Position numbers and translations under genes: made by a program. Below the pieces are notes generated by a model. The model was not told where the DNA came from, did not search any database, and saw only the letters and a program-made list of their open reading frames with translations. Source: Flammeovirgaceae bacterium UBA2371 (lineage in GTDB: Bacteria > Bacteroidota > Bacteroidia > Cytophagales > Cyclobacteriaceae). From it: 64,000 nucleotides of DNA. The stretch spans positions 49,450 to 113,449 of the forward strand of contig DDTF01000034.1 of the NCBI GenBank assembly GCA_002345965.1. The letters are read 5' to 3'. Positions within the stretch are counted from its first letter, which is position 1. Each line of letters begins with the position of its first letter. Shown here piece by piece: positions 26,179-38,100 of the stretch.

Positions 26179-28047
26179 TCAGTTGCTAACTGGGTCAGCA
26201 CTTTTTTTCGTGGCCAGCACATAATACATCTTCATCATGCCTTTGTTTCTGGCTTCAACCTCACCACGGTATTCGCATTCAAACTCCTCTTTGATTAATT
26301 GGTAGGTATTTTCGGAGATGTTAATTTTTCCTGGTTCAGAACTGGACTCCATCCGGGCAGCAATGTTGACGGTATCACCCCAAATGTCATAAGCAAATTT
26401 TTTGGTGCCAACTACCCCTGCTACCACGGGTCCGGTATGGATACCTATGCGAACTTCAAATTGATGGCTTTGATTTTTTTTCTTGGTGTCTTCTACAAAT
26501 TGAGCCATCTCCATTGCGGCACGGACCATCCTGATGGAATGGTCGTGAGAAGGGAAGGGCAGACCTCCGGCACACATGTAGGCATCTCCAATGGTTTTGA
26601 TTTTTTCCAGTCCGTATCGCTCCATTATCTGATCAAAATGGGAGAAGTAGTGGTCAACGCGCTCCACCAAAAGCTCTGGCGACAAATTTTCAGCGTATTG
26701 GGTGAATGCTTTGAAGTCTGAAAACAAGACTGTAACCGATTCAAACTTCTTGGCCGCCACTTTGCCATTTAGCTTTAACTCATTGGCCGTTTCTTTGGGA
26801 AGGATGTTAAGGAGAAGTTCATCCGATCGGTTCCTTTCCTTTTCAATGATTCGTTTCGTTTTCCGTATGTATAGGTAGCGTCTATATAAACCGAATGCCA
26901 ACAGACAAATGAGAATCAATGCAATGGCGGTAGCGATTACAATGATTTGTTGTGTTCTTTTTTGCTGGTTGAGTAAGTCTACTTCGATTTGTTTTTTAGA
27001 TACTTCAAAATCGGTGCGCAGATCTGCCATTTGCTGAACGGAGGTGATATTATTGACACTGTCTTTATAGGCAATATGGTTTTTGTAATTGTTAAAAGCT
27101 TCTTCACTATTACCCATATGCTCATAGATTTTGGAGAGGGTCAGATAAGCGTCACTCACTTGCTTTTTCATTCCATGCTTTTGAGCCAAGTCAAGACTTA
27201 ATTTTGCGTAGTTCATTGCCAGCTTTTCTTCTCCCTTCTCCAAATAGATATCGGATATATAAGTGAGGTATACGGCAATGGGGTAATATTCATGCAGGTC
27301 TTGTAAAATAAGTATGGCTTGGTTCATATGATACTCTGCCTTCAAGTCAAGTCCCAACTTGGCGTAGATCATACCAAGATTACCCAAGCTGTATGCCTGG
27401 CCAACTTTAGAATCAAGTAGATTAAAAATGATTTCGGCTTCTGTGGTGTATTTCAAGGCGGAGTCAAGTCTATTCACATTGATTAATTCATCTCCGGCAT
27501 TCAATAGGGCAGAGGCAATGCTGATGGAGTCATTCTCTTGCCTTAGAATGCGAATGGCATTTTGATGATATTTCACCGCATTCTGGTGATTGCCCATGAT
27601 TGAATAGACATCGGCTATGGCAATGTATACTTTACCCAGTAAGTTGTTATTTCCCTCCCTCTCTGCAATTCTTGCACCTTCAAAATAGCTTTCCAATGAA
27701 TTGGCTAAATCCCCTTTTACTCTTAGGGACGTGCCCTTTTCAAGGTATCCCTGAAACAGATAATCGGTTGAATCTAACGCAGCAGCTGATTGGATGAGCA
27801 GTTCGCTGTAAAGCAATCTTTTCTCAACATCAGAATGGGTAACTGCTAGTTCCTTTAATATTTTTAGTTTGTCCTGTTCTTGATAGGCCCCTTGTGTAAA
27901 CAACAACTCTAAACTATCACCAACGACTTTCGTTTGGCCATAAGAGGAGAGGAAGATTATAAAAAAAAAGCCCAAGGTGAGCCAGGCTTTTTTTCTGTAA
28001 AAAGTATTATGCCAAGTGATACAATCCAATTTGCAGTTTTTTCCCAA
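26179..28047 (-). CDS. TPR-linked class III adenylate cyclase
   Basis: A 622-residue membrane protein: signal or anchor segment (about 20-38), tetratricopeptide repeats (about 75-330), a transmembrane helix (about 370-390), a short coiled linker and a cyclase domain (about 430-610). Metal Asp residues are D444 (FSDF) and D488 (GDAYM). The base-selecting residues are K484 (KTIGDAYM) and D554 (YDIWGD), the Lys/Asp pair of adenylate rather than guanylate cyclases, so cAMP is the predicted product. TPRs outside the membrane suggest sensing by protein contact. The gene follows a Tat-signal protein gene by seven bases, and that protein could be the partner (inference). Confidence 0.92.
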   Translation of the reverse strand: MGKNCKLDCITWHNTFYRKKAWLTLGFFFIIFLSSYGQTKVVGDSLELLFTQGAYQEQDKLKILKELAVTHSDVEKRLLYSELLIQSAAALDSTDYLFQGYLEKGTSLRVKGDLANSLESYFEGARIAEREGNNNLLGKVYIAIADVYSIMGNHQNAVKYHQNAIRILRQENDSISIASALLNAGDELINVNRLDSALKYTTEAEIIFNLLDSKVGQAYSLGNLGMIYAKLGLDLKAEYHMNQAILILQDLHEYYPIAVYLTYISDIYLEKGEEKLAMNYAKLSLDLAQKHGMKKQVSDAYLTLSKIYEHMGNSEEAFNNYKNHIAYKDSVNNITSVQQMADLRTDFEVSKKQIEVDLLNQQKRTQQIIVIATAIALILICLLAFGLYRRYLYIRKTKRIIEKERNRSDELLLNILPKETANELKLNGKVAAKKFESVTVLFSDFKAFTQYAENLSPELLVERVDHYFSHFDQIMERYGLEKIKTIGDAYMCAGGLPFPSHDHSIRMVRAAMEMAQFVEDTKKKNQSHQFEVRIGIHTGPVVAGVVGTKKFAYDIWGDTVNIAARMESSSEPGKINISENTYQLIKEEFECEYRGEVEARNKGMMKMYYVLATKKSADPVSN

Positions 28048-28054
28048 ATGAGAA

Positions 28055-28558
28055 TTAATGAACAGCTATCTTGGGATCAATGTGAAACATTCCGTTTCTC
28101 TTTGTTCCATTATTCAGTACTGTAAATGAAATTTTGTACTTGTACTTTTCTCCTCCGTCAGTTTTTGTAATGGCAGTGCCAGTAACCTTTTCCGGAGTTT
28201 CTCCATTTCCTTTTAAAACATTCTTGTCAAAAACATTTTTTCCTCCCTCATGATTGATAGAAACAATGTTGACCACATCTGTAGAAGGTGCATTGGAGGA
28301 TACGCCTTCCCAGGTTACGGTGTCGCCAAGATTAACGTCAATAGTAAATTCCTCGTTGGAAATACTAGGGTCCTGACCAAAATTGCAGGAAGCATTTACA
28401 TTGCGATTGTCAATGCGGGCAGTATCAACGTAGAGTCTCACTACCACCGATTCGGGTTTCTTACTGAGTCCAATTAATTTTGAAAAGGCGCTGACGGGGA
28501 GTGCGCTAAGTGCAAGGAACAACCCCGACTTCTTAATGAATGATCTTCGGTTTTCCAT
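28055..28558 (-). CDS. Tat-exported small beta-rich protein
   Basis: A 167-residue protein with a twin-arginine signal (RRSFIKKSGLFLAL). The mature part is beta-rich, with FTIDVNLGDTVTWEG resembling the opening of cupredoxin-like folds, and a late GMFHIDPKIAVH segment. A full set of copper ligands (His-Cys-His-Met in order) is not evident, so copper binding is doubtful. It is co-transcribed with the adenylate cyclase, seven bases apart, and could be a periplasmic ligand or sensor for it. Confidence 0.75.
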   Translation of the reverse strand: MENRRSFIKKSGLFLALSALPVSAFSKLIGLSKKPESVVVRLYVDTARIDNRNVNASCNFGQDPSISNEEFTIDVNLGDTVTWEGVSSNAPSTDVVNIVSINHEGGKNVFDKNVLKGNGETPEKVTGTAITKTDGGEKYKYKISFTVLNNGTKRNGMFHIDPKIAVH

Positions 28559-28689
28559 GTGAATTGTTGGGTTTAGATTAAGGCCAATTGTTCAGGTACC
28601 TCAATATAAGGAAAAATAACAAAAATCTATGTAGGCGAGTGGTTCATGGTGATAGATGAGTTGAGGCAAATTACATCCCATTAATAGAA

Positions 28690-28720
28690 AAGCCAGATTC
28701 CATGTCATGGAATCTGGCTT
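28690..28720 (-). terminator. Terminator of the beta-propeller protein gene
   Basis: A near-perfect hairpin: 15-base arms (AAGCCAGATTCCATG and its complement) around one base, realistically a 13-bp stem with a five-base loop. On the minus strand it is followed by TTTCTATT, just downstream of the stop at 28737. Confidence 0.85.
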
Positions 28721-28736
28721 CAATTGTTTGTTGTAA

Positions 28737-31700
28737 TTACTTCTTTACATCATCTAAACTCAAGCTTTGGTTGAGGTTAGGCAGCGCTCCATTCATCAAC
28801 GTGTTCAGTTTTGTTAGATGTCCATCCAGCTCGGCTGACAGTTCTTTAAATACCACGTAGGCACCATCGGTGGGTTTGGCATCACCAGTTTCAATGCTTC
28901 TGCGAAGCGATGATAACCTGTTGTTGAGCTTTATAGGGAAGTTCAAAGGATCTTGTCCACTTTGATTCTTGGTTTGATACAGGTCGTTTTCAATTACAGT
29001 AATTTTATCCAGGAAGTCTTTGGCTGCAGTAGTTACAGCTGGATCATTAGTTGTTTTTAATCCTGCTTCAATTTTCTTTCGTACCGCCCTGATCTTGATA
29101 ACAGCTTCATTGGCTGCGCTTTCTTTGTCTCTTATTTTCATAGCAAGATCAAAGGTCTCCTTCAGGTCTGCTTCTGTTACACCTTTCAGATTTGGATCCA
29201 TCACAATTTTGAATGGATGCGTTGCCGTGTAGCTGCCTGCTGTAAACCTTACTTTATAATTACCTGGAGGTGCTGAAGGGCCTCGTTGCGGACGACCACT
29301 CCATATAATGATGCCGTCAAATACCGTTGCGCCAGGGTAGCGTAAATCCCATGTAAAAGAATTGAGCCCGGAACCTGTAGTTGGCTTGCTGCTTCCACCG
29401 CTCATCCACCATGGTAAATTGGGATTCACCTTGTTTACCTTTTCTTTGCCTATATGGGTAGAGATCACTTTATCCTGGGCGTCAAGAATCTCTATCTTCA
29501 CAGAATCGAGTGGGTTCCTCAGGAAGTATTGAACTTTAAGGTCATAGATGCCTCTGATGGGATCACTGGGTTTGAAGAGGATGGTATTTTGTTTGGCAAG
29601 TTCAGGGGTAAGTTGCCTTAAGGGATTAATGTCATCCAAAATCCAAAAGCCACGACCATGCGTACCCAATACCACATCACTGTCTTTAATTACTAAATCA
29701 CGGATAGGTGTGTCAGGCAGGTTTAATTGAAGCGGTTGCCAAAGGTCTCCGGCATTAAATGAAACATAAGCCCCATGCTCGGTACCCAGAAACAGAAGTC
29801 CGGGTTTTTCAGGATCTTCACGAACTACCCTTGCAAAGTGACCGTCTTTTATACCTGTGATAATTTTTGTCCATGTTTTTCCGTAATCAGTAGTTTTGAA
29901 AACATAAGGCTGACGATCATCGACCTGATAGCGGTTGGCCGCGAGATAAAGCGTACCTGGCTTGTGTTGAGATTCGTCAATGATGCTTATGCGTGAGAAC
30001 TTAGGTAAATCCTTAGGAGTAATGTCTTTCCAGGATTTACCGCCATTTTGAGTAATATGTACTTTTCCATCATCCGAGCCAGCCCAGATGGTATTGACAT
30101 CATGGAAGGAGGGAGCCAATGCAAACACGGTGGCATAGATTTCCGGACCGTTCATGTCGTTGGTGATCACCCCACCTGTTGGTCCGAGTGTTTCCGGGTC
30201 GGCATAAGTAAGGTCTGGACTTATCTTCTCCCAGGTTTGTCCGTCATTGGTAGTTTTCCATACATGCTGAGAGCATGTGTACATGATATTGGGATCTTTG
30301 GGCGCGAACATAATAGGGAAAGTCCATTGCCATCTTTCGGGTAATGCACTTGCCGGCTCTCCGGAGAAGAACCGTGGGTAAACCTGGATGTCTCTGATTT
30401 GTCCTGTTTTTCTATTATAACGGGTCAGCAGCGCGCCCTGGCTTCCTGCATAAAATACATCTGGGTCGGTAGGACTTTGCGTAATCCATCCGCTTTCACC
30501 ACCACCTACAGCATAGTACCATCCGTGATTGGGCCCACGAGCCATCATATGATCCCAACCATCACTAGGCATGGCCAGCGTACTGTTGTCTTGTTGAGCA
30601 CCAGCCACATGGTAGGGCACATCACTGGTTGCCATCACATGATAAAATTGAGTGGTTGTATAATCTTGTTCTGTCCAAGTTTCTCCACCATTCAAACTCA
30701 CACACGCACCTCCGTCATTGGAGGAGATCATGCGCATGGGATTGTTGGGGTCAATCCATAGATCATGGTTGTCTCCATGAGGGACTTGTATTTCTTTGTC
30801 AAAAGTGACGCCTCCATCGGTTGATTTCCAGAAGTCAACGTTCAGGCCATAAACGATGTCGCGGTCCAGGGGATCGGCCACCAAGCGAGAATAATAAAAA
30901 GCACGTTGGCGAAGTTTGCGCTCATCGTTTACTTTTTTCCATGTCCATCCGCCATTATCAGAACGGAAAACGCCTCCTTCGTTGGCTTCCACCACTGCCC
31001 ATACACGGTTTGGATCGGCAGGAGATACGGTTACACCAATTTTACCTATTGGCCCTTCGGGCATACCAGGATTTTTGGTTAGCTCAACCCAGGTGTCACC
31101 ACCATTTTCTGATTTCCAAAGTTTGCAGTCAGGACCACCGCCCCACATCTTCCAGGCTTTGCGGTAAACTTGCCAGGTAGAAGCATATAAAACTTTTGGG
31201 TTAGTGCGATCAATAATCAAGTCAGCTGCTCCTGCCTTCGGACTTACGTACAAAACTTTTTTCCAGGTATTACCACCATCAGTAGATCTGAACACACCTC
31301 GTTCTTCGTTGTCGCCATAGGGATGACCAAGTGCTGCGACATAAACGATATCCGGGTTGGTAGGATGCACGCGTATGCGAGAGATGGCTTGAGTATCTTT
31401 TAGTCCCAGCGATCTCCATGTTTTTCCACCATCGGTAGTTTTATAAACACCTTCACCCTGAGTAATGCTGCCTCTAAGTTGAGTTTCACCACCACCAGTG
31501 TATACGATGTCGGGATTGGTTTCAGCAACAGCTACTGCTCCAATAGAGGAAGAGTTGATTTGTCCGTCTGTGACAGGAAACCATTCGTTGCCACCATCAA
31601 CAGTTTTCCACAGTCCACCTCCGGTGGCGCCAAAGTAATACTCATTGATACGGCCGGGGCTTCCCATAGAGCTGAGCGACCTGCCACCCCGATTTGGGCC

Positions 31701-31835
31701 GATGTTTCTCCATTTCAGGTTGTTGTAGAAAGAGGGATCAGTTCCCTGAGAATACGAGGGACTGCCAGGCAGAATTGACAGGCTGATCACTAGTGCGATC
31801 AGGTAGAGTGAAAGTCTTGAAAATGATCTCAGCAT
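28737..31835 (-). CDS. Sortilin/BNR-repeat beta-propeller secreted protein
   Basis: From the ATG at 31835 the protein has 1032 residues; the 18-residue upstream extension lacks signal-peptide character, whereas this start gives one ending SPSYSQG. The body holds many sortilin/BNR repeats with Asp-box-like patterns (WKTVDGGNEW, YKTTDGGKTW, FRSTDGGNTW, WKSENGGDTW, FKTTDYGKTW), forming large propellers to about residue 750. A C-terminal fibronectin-like region and helical tail complete it. Relatives are annotated as glycosyl hydrolases or exo-alpha-sialidase-like, but the repeats alone do not show catalysis. No T9SS sorting domain is seen. It is divergent from the giant adhesin gene. Confidence 0.9.
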   Translation of the reverse strand: MLRSFSRLSLYLIALVISLSILPGSPSYSQGTDPSFYNNLKWRNIGPNRGGRSLSSMGSPGRINEYYFGATGGGLWKTVDGGNEWFPVTDGQINSSSIGAVAVAETNPDIVYTGGGETQLRGSITQGEGVYKTTDGGKTWRSLGLKDTQAISRIRVHPTNPDIVYVAALGHPYGDNEERGVFRSTDGGNTWKKVLYVSPKAGAADLIIDRTNPKVLYASTWQVYRKAWKMWGGGPDCKLWKSENGGDTWVELTKNPGMPEGPIGKIGVTVSPADPNRVWAVVEANEGGVFRSDNGGWTWKKVNDERKLRQRAFYYSRLVADPLDRDIVYGLNVDFWKSTDGGVTFDKEIQVPHGDNHDLWIDPNNPMRMISSNDGGACVSLNGGETWTEQDYTTTQFYHVMATSDVPYHVAGAQQDNSTLAMPSDGWDHMMARGPNHGWYYAVGGGESGWITQSPTDPDVFYAGSQGALLTRYNRKTGQIRDIQVYPRFFSGEPASALPERWQWTFPIMFAPKDPNIMYTCSQHVWKTTNDGQTWEKISPDLTYADPETLGPTGGVITNDMNGPEIYATVFALAPSFHDVNTIWAGSDDGKVHITQNGGKSWKDITPKDLPKFSRISIIDESQHKPGTLYLAANRYQVDDRQPYVFKTTDYGKTWTKIITGIKDGHFARVVREDPEKPGLLFLGTEHGAYVSFNAGDLWQPLQLNLPDTPIRDLVIKDSDVVLGTHGRGFWILDDINPLRQLTPELAKQNTILFKPSDPIRGIYDLKVQYFLRNPLDSVKIEILDAQDKVISTHIGKEKVNKVNPNLPWWMSGGSSKPTTGSGLNSFTWDLRYPGATVFDGIIIWSGRPQRGPSAPPGNYKVRFTAGSYTATHPFKIVMDPNLKGVTEADLKETFDLAMKIRDKESAANEAVIKIRAVRKKIEAGLKTTNDPAVTTAAKDFLDKITVIENDLYQTKNQSGQDPLNFPIKLNNRLSSLRRSIETGDAKPTDGAYVVFKELSAELDGHLTKLNTLMNGALPNLNQSLSLDDVKK

Positions 31836-31946
31836 AGGGTTTTGAAATTTAAGTGGTGACAAAGTATCTCTATTGCGTATTAATGTCAACCTATTTTACA
31901 AAGGAGGAATACTGGCCCAGAATGAATCATTTCTATGTAAGATAAA

Positions 31947-31976
31947 TTGGATAATTGTAGAAAATTGATACATTTG
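31947..31976 (+). promoter_or_regulatory. Candidate Bacteroidota promoter of the giant adhesin
   Basis: TACATTTG at 31969-31976 matches the -7 element TAnnTTTG, with a TTG at 31947-31949 about 19 bp upstream as the -33 element. It would give a leader of about 120 bases before the ATG at 32106. Confidence 0.5.
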
Positions 31977-32105
31977 ATATTACATTTCCATAATTGTGTT
32001 GGCTTGAAAAATCTACCATTTTCTGTTTTTTCCCACAATTTGAGGTTAAAAGTTGCAACCACACCTTTTTGGCATCTGTCATACGCTAACCTAATGCTTG
32101 CTTAA

Positions 32106-35100
32106 ATGGTATGTAAGTTTTTGCGTTTCCTCAATAGCAGCAAAGTTGCTGGCCTGTCCATATTGTTAGGTGGACTAATTATGACCTCGTGGGAAGCTAA
32201 AGCCCAATGTAACTTCACAGCAACAGTTTCAAGTGCTACTTATGGCTGTTTTCGCACCGAATCAGATGCGGTACTGATCGATTTAGTAAATAATTCGGCA
32301 ACTGGGAATTCACTTACCAAGACAGGTGGCGGGAATAACTGGAATGGAGGCGCAGCATCAACAGCAGCGGTGTACGACAACGGCTACGTTCAGACAACAG
32401 TGGCTGAGACCAATTCGTCCAGGATGATTGGGTTGAGCACCACCAATACAGATGCCAACTACACCACTATCCAATATGCGATCTATTTGAGAAATGATGG
32501 TTTGTTCTTTGTTTTTGAGTCGGGTGCAAATCGAGGTAGTTATGGCACCTACAGCTCTGGTGATATTTTTCAGGTGCGCGTAGTTCAGGGGCGGGTTCGC
32601 TATCTGCGCAATGGTGTGGTGTTTTACATAAGTAATGTTGCCCCTACGCTGCCATTGATCATGGATGCCTCCATCAATACAGTTGGCGGTACTTTGAATT
32701 CGATCATTATATCCAATCTGACAGACGGCAATTTCACCACTTTGGTTAGCGCACCAGGTGCCGGTGCAGGACCAGTCTATCAATGGAAACTCAATGGAGT
32801 TAATGTTGGAGGAAATAGCCCCAGCTATAATAACGGATCTCTAAACGTAAACGATCAGATCACCTGTACACTTACTCCAGGGGGTGGTGGTTGCAGTGGA
32901 GGGCCTGTTACATCCAATCAGATTGTAATTAAAGCGGCCGGCTATGATTATGGAAATTTCTACGTTACGCCAACAGCTGCAACGTCTGCTTGCTACGAAG
33001 CAAAGTCAAGTGCTGTTTGGGATCCGGCAGCCTTCGAAAACGTTTTCATCAGTGGAACAACCCTTACGAAGATACAAGGGGGCAACGCATGGGACGGTGG
33101 TGCGGCTTCGTTCAATAAAGTGAGCAACAATGGTTATCTGCAATTTACGGCTACAGAGACCAATACTTACAGAATGATTGGCCTGAGCAATACCAACCCG
33201 GATGGAAGCTATCTCACGATCCAGTATGCCATCTATCTTTTAAACAATGGAAATGTAAACGTATATGAGTCCGGAACCAATCGAGGTAATTTCGGTACAT
33301 ACGCGACCAACGATATTTTCAAAGTATCGGTAGAGAATGGGGTAGTGAAGTATTATCAAAATGGTAATTTGTTTTACATCAGCGCAGTTGCACCAACATT
33401 ACCGTTGTTGGCAGATGTTTCTATCTACACACCTGGTGGAACCGTCACTAATTTAATTGTATCTAATCCAGTGACAGATACTTTTACTGCAACCGCTTCG
33501 AATGTAGGAGGAAGTCCAACCTATCAGTGGAAGCTCAATGGCGCCAATGTTGGTGCCAATAGTCCTACTTATGTAAACGCATCTCTTCCGGATGGTGCTG
33601 TCGTTACTTGTGAAATCACACCTGGCCACCCAAACTGTTCTTCTACTGTCTATACTGCAATTAATTCAGTAACAGTTTCAAGTTTACCGGCCCCAGCCAA
33701 CGTAGACTTTTACATCACGGCAAGTAATTCTCCAAGTGCGTGTAATACAGGAACGGAGCAAGTGGTGTGGCAGATTGGTTCATTAAATAACGTAGAACGT
33801 TCAGGCAACAACCTCACCAAGATTCAGAGTGGTGGTTGGGATGGTGGCGCAGCCTCATTCAACACGGTGAAAGACAATGGTTACATGGAGTTTACGGCCA
33901 CGGAAGTAGACCGTGCAAGAATGGTTGGTTTGAGCACCACCAACACCGACAACAATTACACTTCCATCCAATATGCAGTATACGTTCGCAACGATGCCAA
34001 CTACTTTGTTTATGAATCAGGAGTAAACAGGGGCAACTTTGGTACCTATGTTGCGGGTGATAAGTTCCGGATTGCCGTGGACAATGGATTGGTGAAATAT
34101 TACCGAAATGGAACGCTTTTTTATATCAGCACCATTGCACCTACTTTACCACTCTTGGTAGACGTCTCTATTCGTGATGTAGGAGGGACAGTCACCAACG
34201 CAGTGGTGAGCAATCTGATCACCAGCACCTTTACTGCTACAGCTACTAATGTGGGTTCTAATCCCGTTTATCAATGGAAGTTGAATGGGGCGAATGTGGG
34301 CAGTAACAGCACCACGTATGTGAATGCATCATTGGCCAACAACGATGTGGTCACTTGTGAGATCACCCCTGATCTGGGAAGTTGTAGTGCAACAATTTAC
34401 ACTTCCAACAGTGTGACAGTCAATTCAATTCCGGCTCCTACCAACGTAGACTTTTATATTCAGTCGAGTGCGTCAGCGAGTGCCTGTAAGACAGGGACTG
34501 AGCAAGTATCGTGGCGGTATGCCTCGTTGGGAAACAATATGGTTAGAAATGGCAACAACCTGACCAAGTTTCAGGGGGGTAATGCCTGGGATGGTGGTGC
34601 GGCCTCATTCAACACGGTAAGCAACAATGGTTTCATGCAATTCACCGCTACGGAGACCACGACAAACCGTATGATTGGACTAAGTACCACCAATGCGGAT
34701 GCGAATTACACCACCATACAATACGCAGTATACCTCATCAATGGTGGTAATGTGCAGATATATGAATCAGGAAACTTCAGAGGTACTTTTGGTACTTATA
34801 GTACAAGCGACATCTTCAAAATAACGGTTGAATCGAATGTGGTAAAGTACTATCGTAACGGTGTTCTATTCTATATCAGTACGGTTACCCCTACATTGCC
34901 CTTGCTGGTTGACGTCTCGTTCAACACAGTTGGATCAACCATCAATAATGTATTGGTATCCAATATCATCACAGACACCTTTACCGCTACGGCTACTAAC
35001 CTGGGTTCCAGTCCAACCTATCAGTGGAAGTTGAATGGTGCCAACGTGGGTAGCAATAGTCCTACTTATGTGAACAATGCATTGGCCAATACCGATGTGA

Positions 35101-38100
35101 TTACCTGCGTGATCACTCCGGATCTGGGCAGCTGCAGCACGACTACCTACACCTCCAACAGCATCACCATTGCCAACTTACCGGCCCCTGCCAATGTAGA
35201 CTTTTACATCATAGCAAGTAATTCTCCCAGTGCTTGTAATACAGGAACAGAGCAAGTGGTGTGGCAGGTTGGATCTTTGAATAACGTAGAACGTTCAGGC
35301 AACAACCTGACCAAGATTCAGAGTGGTGGTTGGGATGGTGGAGCAGCCTCATTCAATACGGTAAAAGACAATGGCTACATGGAGTTTACAGCTTCAGAAA
35401 CGAATCTGGCTCGGATGATTGGGTTGAGTAACACAAACGTGGACAATAATTGGAACACCATACAATATGCATTTTATCTGGTAAATGACGGAAGCTTGCA
35501 GATTCGTGAGGGAGGCACCAACAGAGGTACTTTTGGTACCTACACCACGAGTGATAAATTAAGGATAGCGGTTGAAAGTGGCGTGGTCAAATACTACATC
35601 AATGGAACGCTATTGTATATCAGTACAATTGCACCCACTTTGCCTTTGTTGGTAGATGTTTCCATTCAGCAGGTTGGGGGAACCTTGACTAATGTGGTAG
35701 TGTCTAATCTGATCACCAGCACCTTTACGGCTACAGCTACTAATGTGGGTTCTAATCCCGTTTATCAATGGAAGCTGAATGGGGCGAATGTGGGCAGCAA
35801 TAGCACCACCTATGTGAATGCATCATTGGCCAACAACGATGTGGTCACTTGTGAGATCACCCCTGACCTGGGAAGTTGTAGTACAACGATTTACACTTCC
35901 AACAGTGTGACAGTCAATTCAATTCCGGCTCCTGCCAACGTAGACTTTTATATTCAGTCGAGTGCGTCAGCGAGTGCCTGTAAGACAGGGACTGAGCAAG
36001 TATCGTGGCGGTATGCCTCGTTGGGAAACAATATGGTTAGAAATGGCAACAACCTGACCAAGTTTCAGGGGGGCAATACATGGGATGGTGGTGCGGCCTC
36101 TTTTAACACGGTAAGCAACAATGGTTTCATGCAATTCACTGCTACAGAGACCAACACCCTTCGCATGATTGGACTAAGCAACACGAACGTTGATGCAAAC
36201 TATATCTCGATTCAATTTGCCATCTATCTGGTAAACAACGGCACAGTTCAAGTTTATGAATCAGGATCCTTCAGAGGTACTTTTGGTACTTATAGTACAA
36301 GCGACAGCTTCAAAATAACGGTTGAATCGAATGTAGTAAAGTACTATCGTAACGGTGTTCTATTCTACATCAGTACGGTTATCCCTACATTGCCCTTGCT
36401 GGTTGACGTCTCGTTCAACACGGTTGGATCAACAATCAATAATGTATTGGTATCCAATATCATTACAGACACCTTTACCGCTACGGCAACCAATTTAGGT
36501 ACCAGTCCGACTTATCAGTGGAAGTTGAATGGTGCCAACGTGGGTAGCAATAGTCCTACTTACGTGAACAATGCATTGGCCAATACCGATGTGATTACCT
36601 GCGTGATCACTCCGGATCTGGGCAGCTGCAGCACGACTACCTACACCTCCAACAGCATCACCATTGCCAACTTACCGGCCCCTGCCAACGTAGACTTTTA
36701 CATCACGGCAAGTAATTCTCCAAGTGCGTGTAATACAGGAACGGAACAAGTGGTGTGGCAGGTTGGTTCATTGAATAACGTAGAACGTTCTGGCAACAAC
36801 CTCACCAAGATACAGAGCAATGGTGCATGGGACGGTGGTGCCGCTTCGTTTAATACGGTAAAAGACAACGGTTACTTTGAGTTCACGGCTTCGGAAACGA
36901 ACCTTGCGCGGATGATCGGTTTGAGCACCACAAACGTGGACAACAACTGGACCACCATTCAATATGCCTTTTACCTGCTCAACACAGGTGCACTTCAAAT
37001 TCGACAATCAGGAACTACGATTGGTACATTTGGTACCTACACCACAAGTGACAAGCTAAGGATAGCTGTTGAAGGGGGAGTGGTTAAATACTACAACAAT
37101 GGTGTACTGCTATACATCAGTACAGTAGCTCCCACGCTTCCTCTGCTTGTTGATGTATCCATACGTGACACTGGAAGTACGATTAGCAATGCAGTGGTTT
37201 CAAATCTGATCACCAGCACCTTTACGGCTACAGCCACCAATGTGGGCTCTAATCCTGTTTATCAATGGAAGCTGAATGGGGCGAATGTGGGCAGCAATAG
37301 CACCACGTATGTGAATACGTCATTGACCAACAACGATGTGGTCACTTGTGAGATCACCCCTGACCTGGGTAATTGTAGTACAACGATTTACACTTCCAAT
37401 AGCGTAACAATAGCTAGTTTGGCAGCACCTCCTAATATAGATTTTTATATTAGGTCAACGGCATCAGCCAGCGCTTGTCAAACAGGAACAGAACAAGTGG
37501 TGTGGCAGTATGCTTCTTTGGGAACGAATATGATCAGAACAGGCAACAGCCTCACCAAGTTTCAGGGTGGTAATGCCTGGGATGGGGGGGCGGCCTCGTT
37601 CAACACGGTAAGTAACAACGGGTTCATGCAATTCACTGCTACTGAGACCAACACCCTTCGCATGATTGGACTAAGCAACACGAACGTTGATGCAAACTAC
37701 ACCTCGATCCAATTTGCCATCTATCTGGTAAACAACGGTACAGTTCAAGTTTATGAATCAGGATCCTTGAGAGGTACCTTCGGTACGTACGCCACCAGCG
37801 ACATCTTCAAGATCACTATTGAAAGTGGAGTGGTAAAGTATTATAAAAACGGCACCGTGTTTTATATCAGCGCGGTTGCTCCAACCTTGCCATTGTTGGT
37901 GGATGTCTCCTTCTATACAGTTGGAGCAACCATCAACAACGTTTTGGTTTCTAATCCAATCACCAGCACATTTACTGCAACTGCGACCAATGCTGGTGCC
38001 AGCCCAACCTATCAGTGGAAGTTGAATGGAGTGAACGTGGGTACGAATAGCGCTACCTATGTAAATACTGCTCTTTCAAACACAGATGTTATCACCTGCG

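Noticed and set aside
30821..31180. Plus-strand frames over the beta-propeller gene (also at 30048 and 30399)
   Set aside because: Shadows of the repeated Asp-box coding sequence; His/Ser/Gly-rich without domains.
36768..37007. Open frames on the minus strand across the adhesin repeats, also at 32358-32783, 38759-38974 and 39111-39572
   Set aside because: They lie wholly inside the adhesin gene, follow its codon structure in reverse and have no start context or family resemblance.
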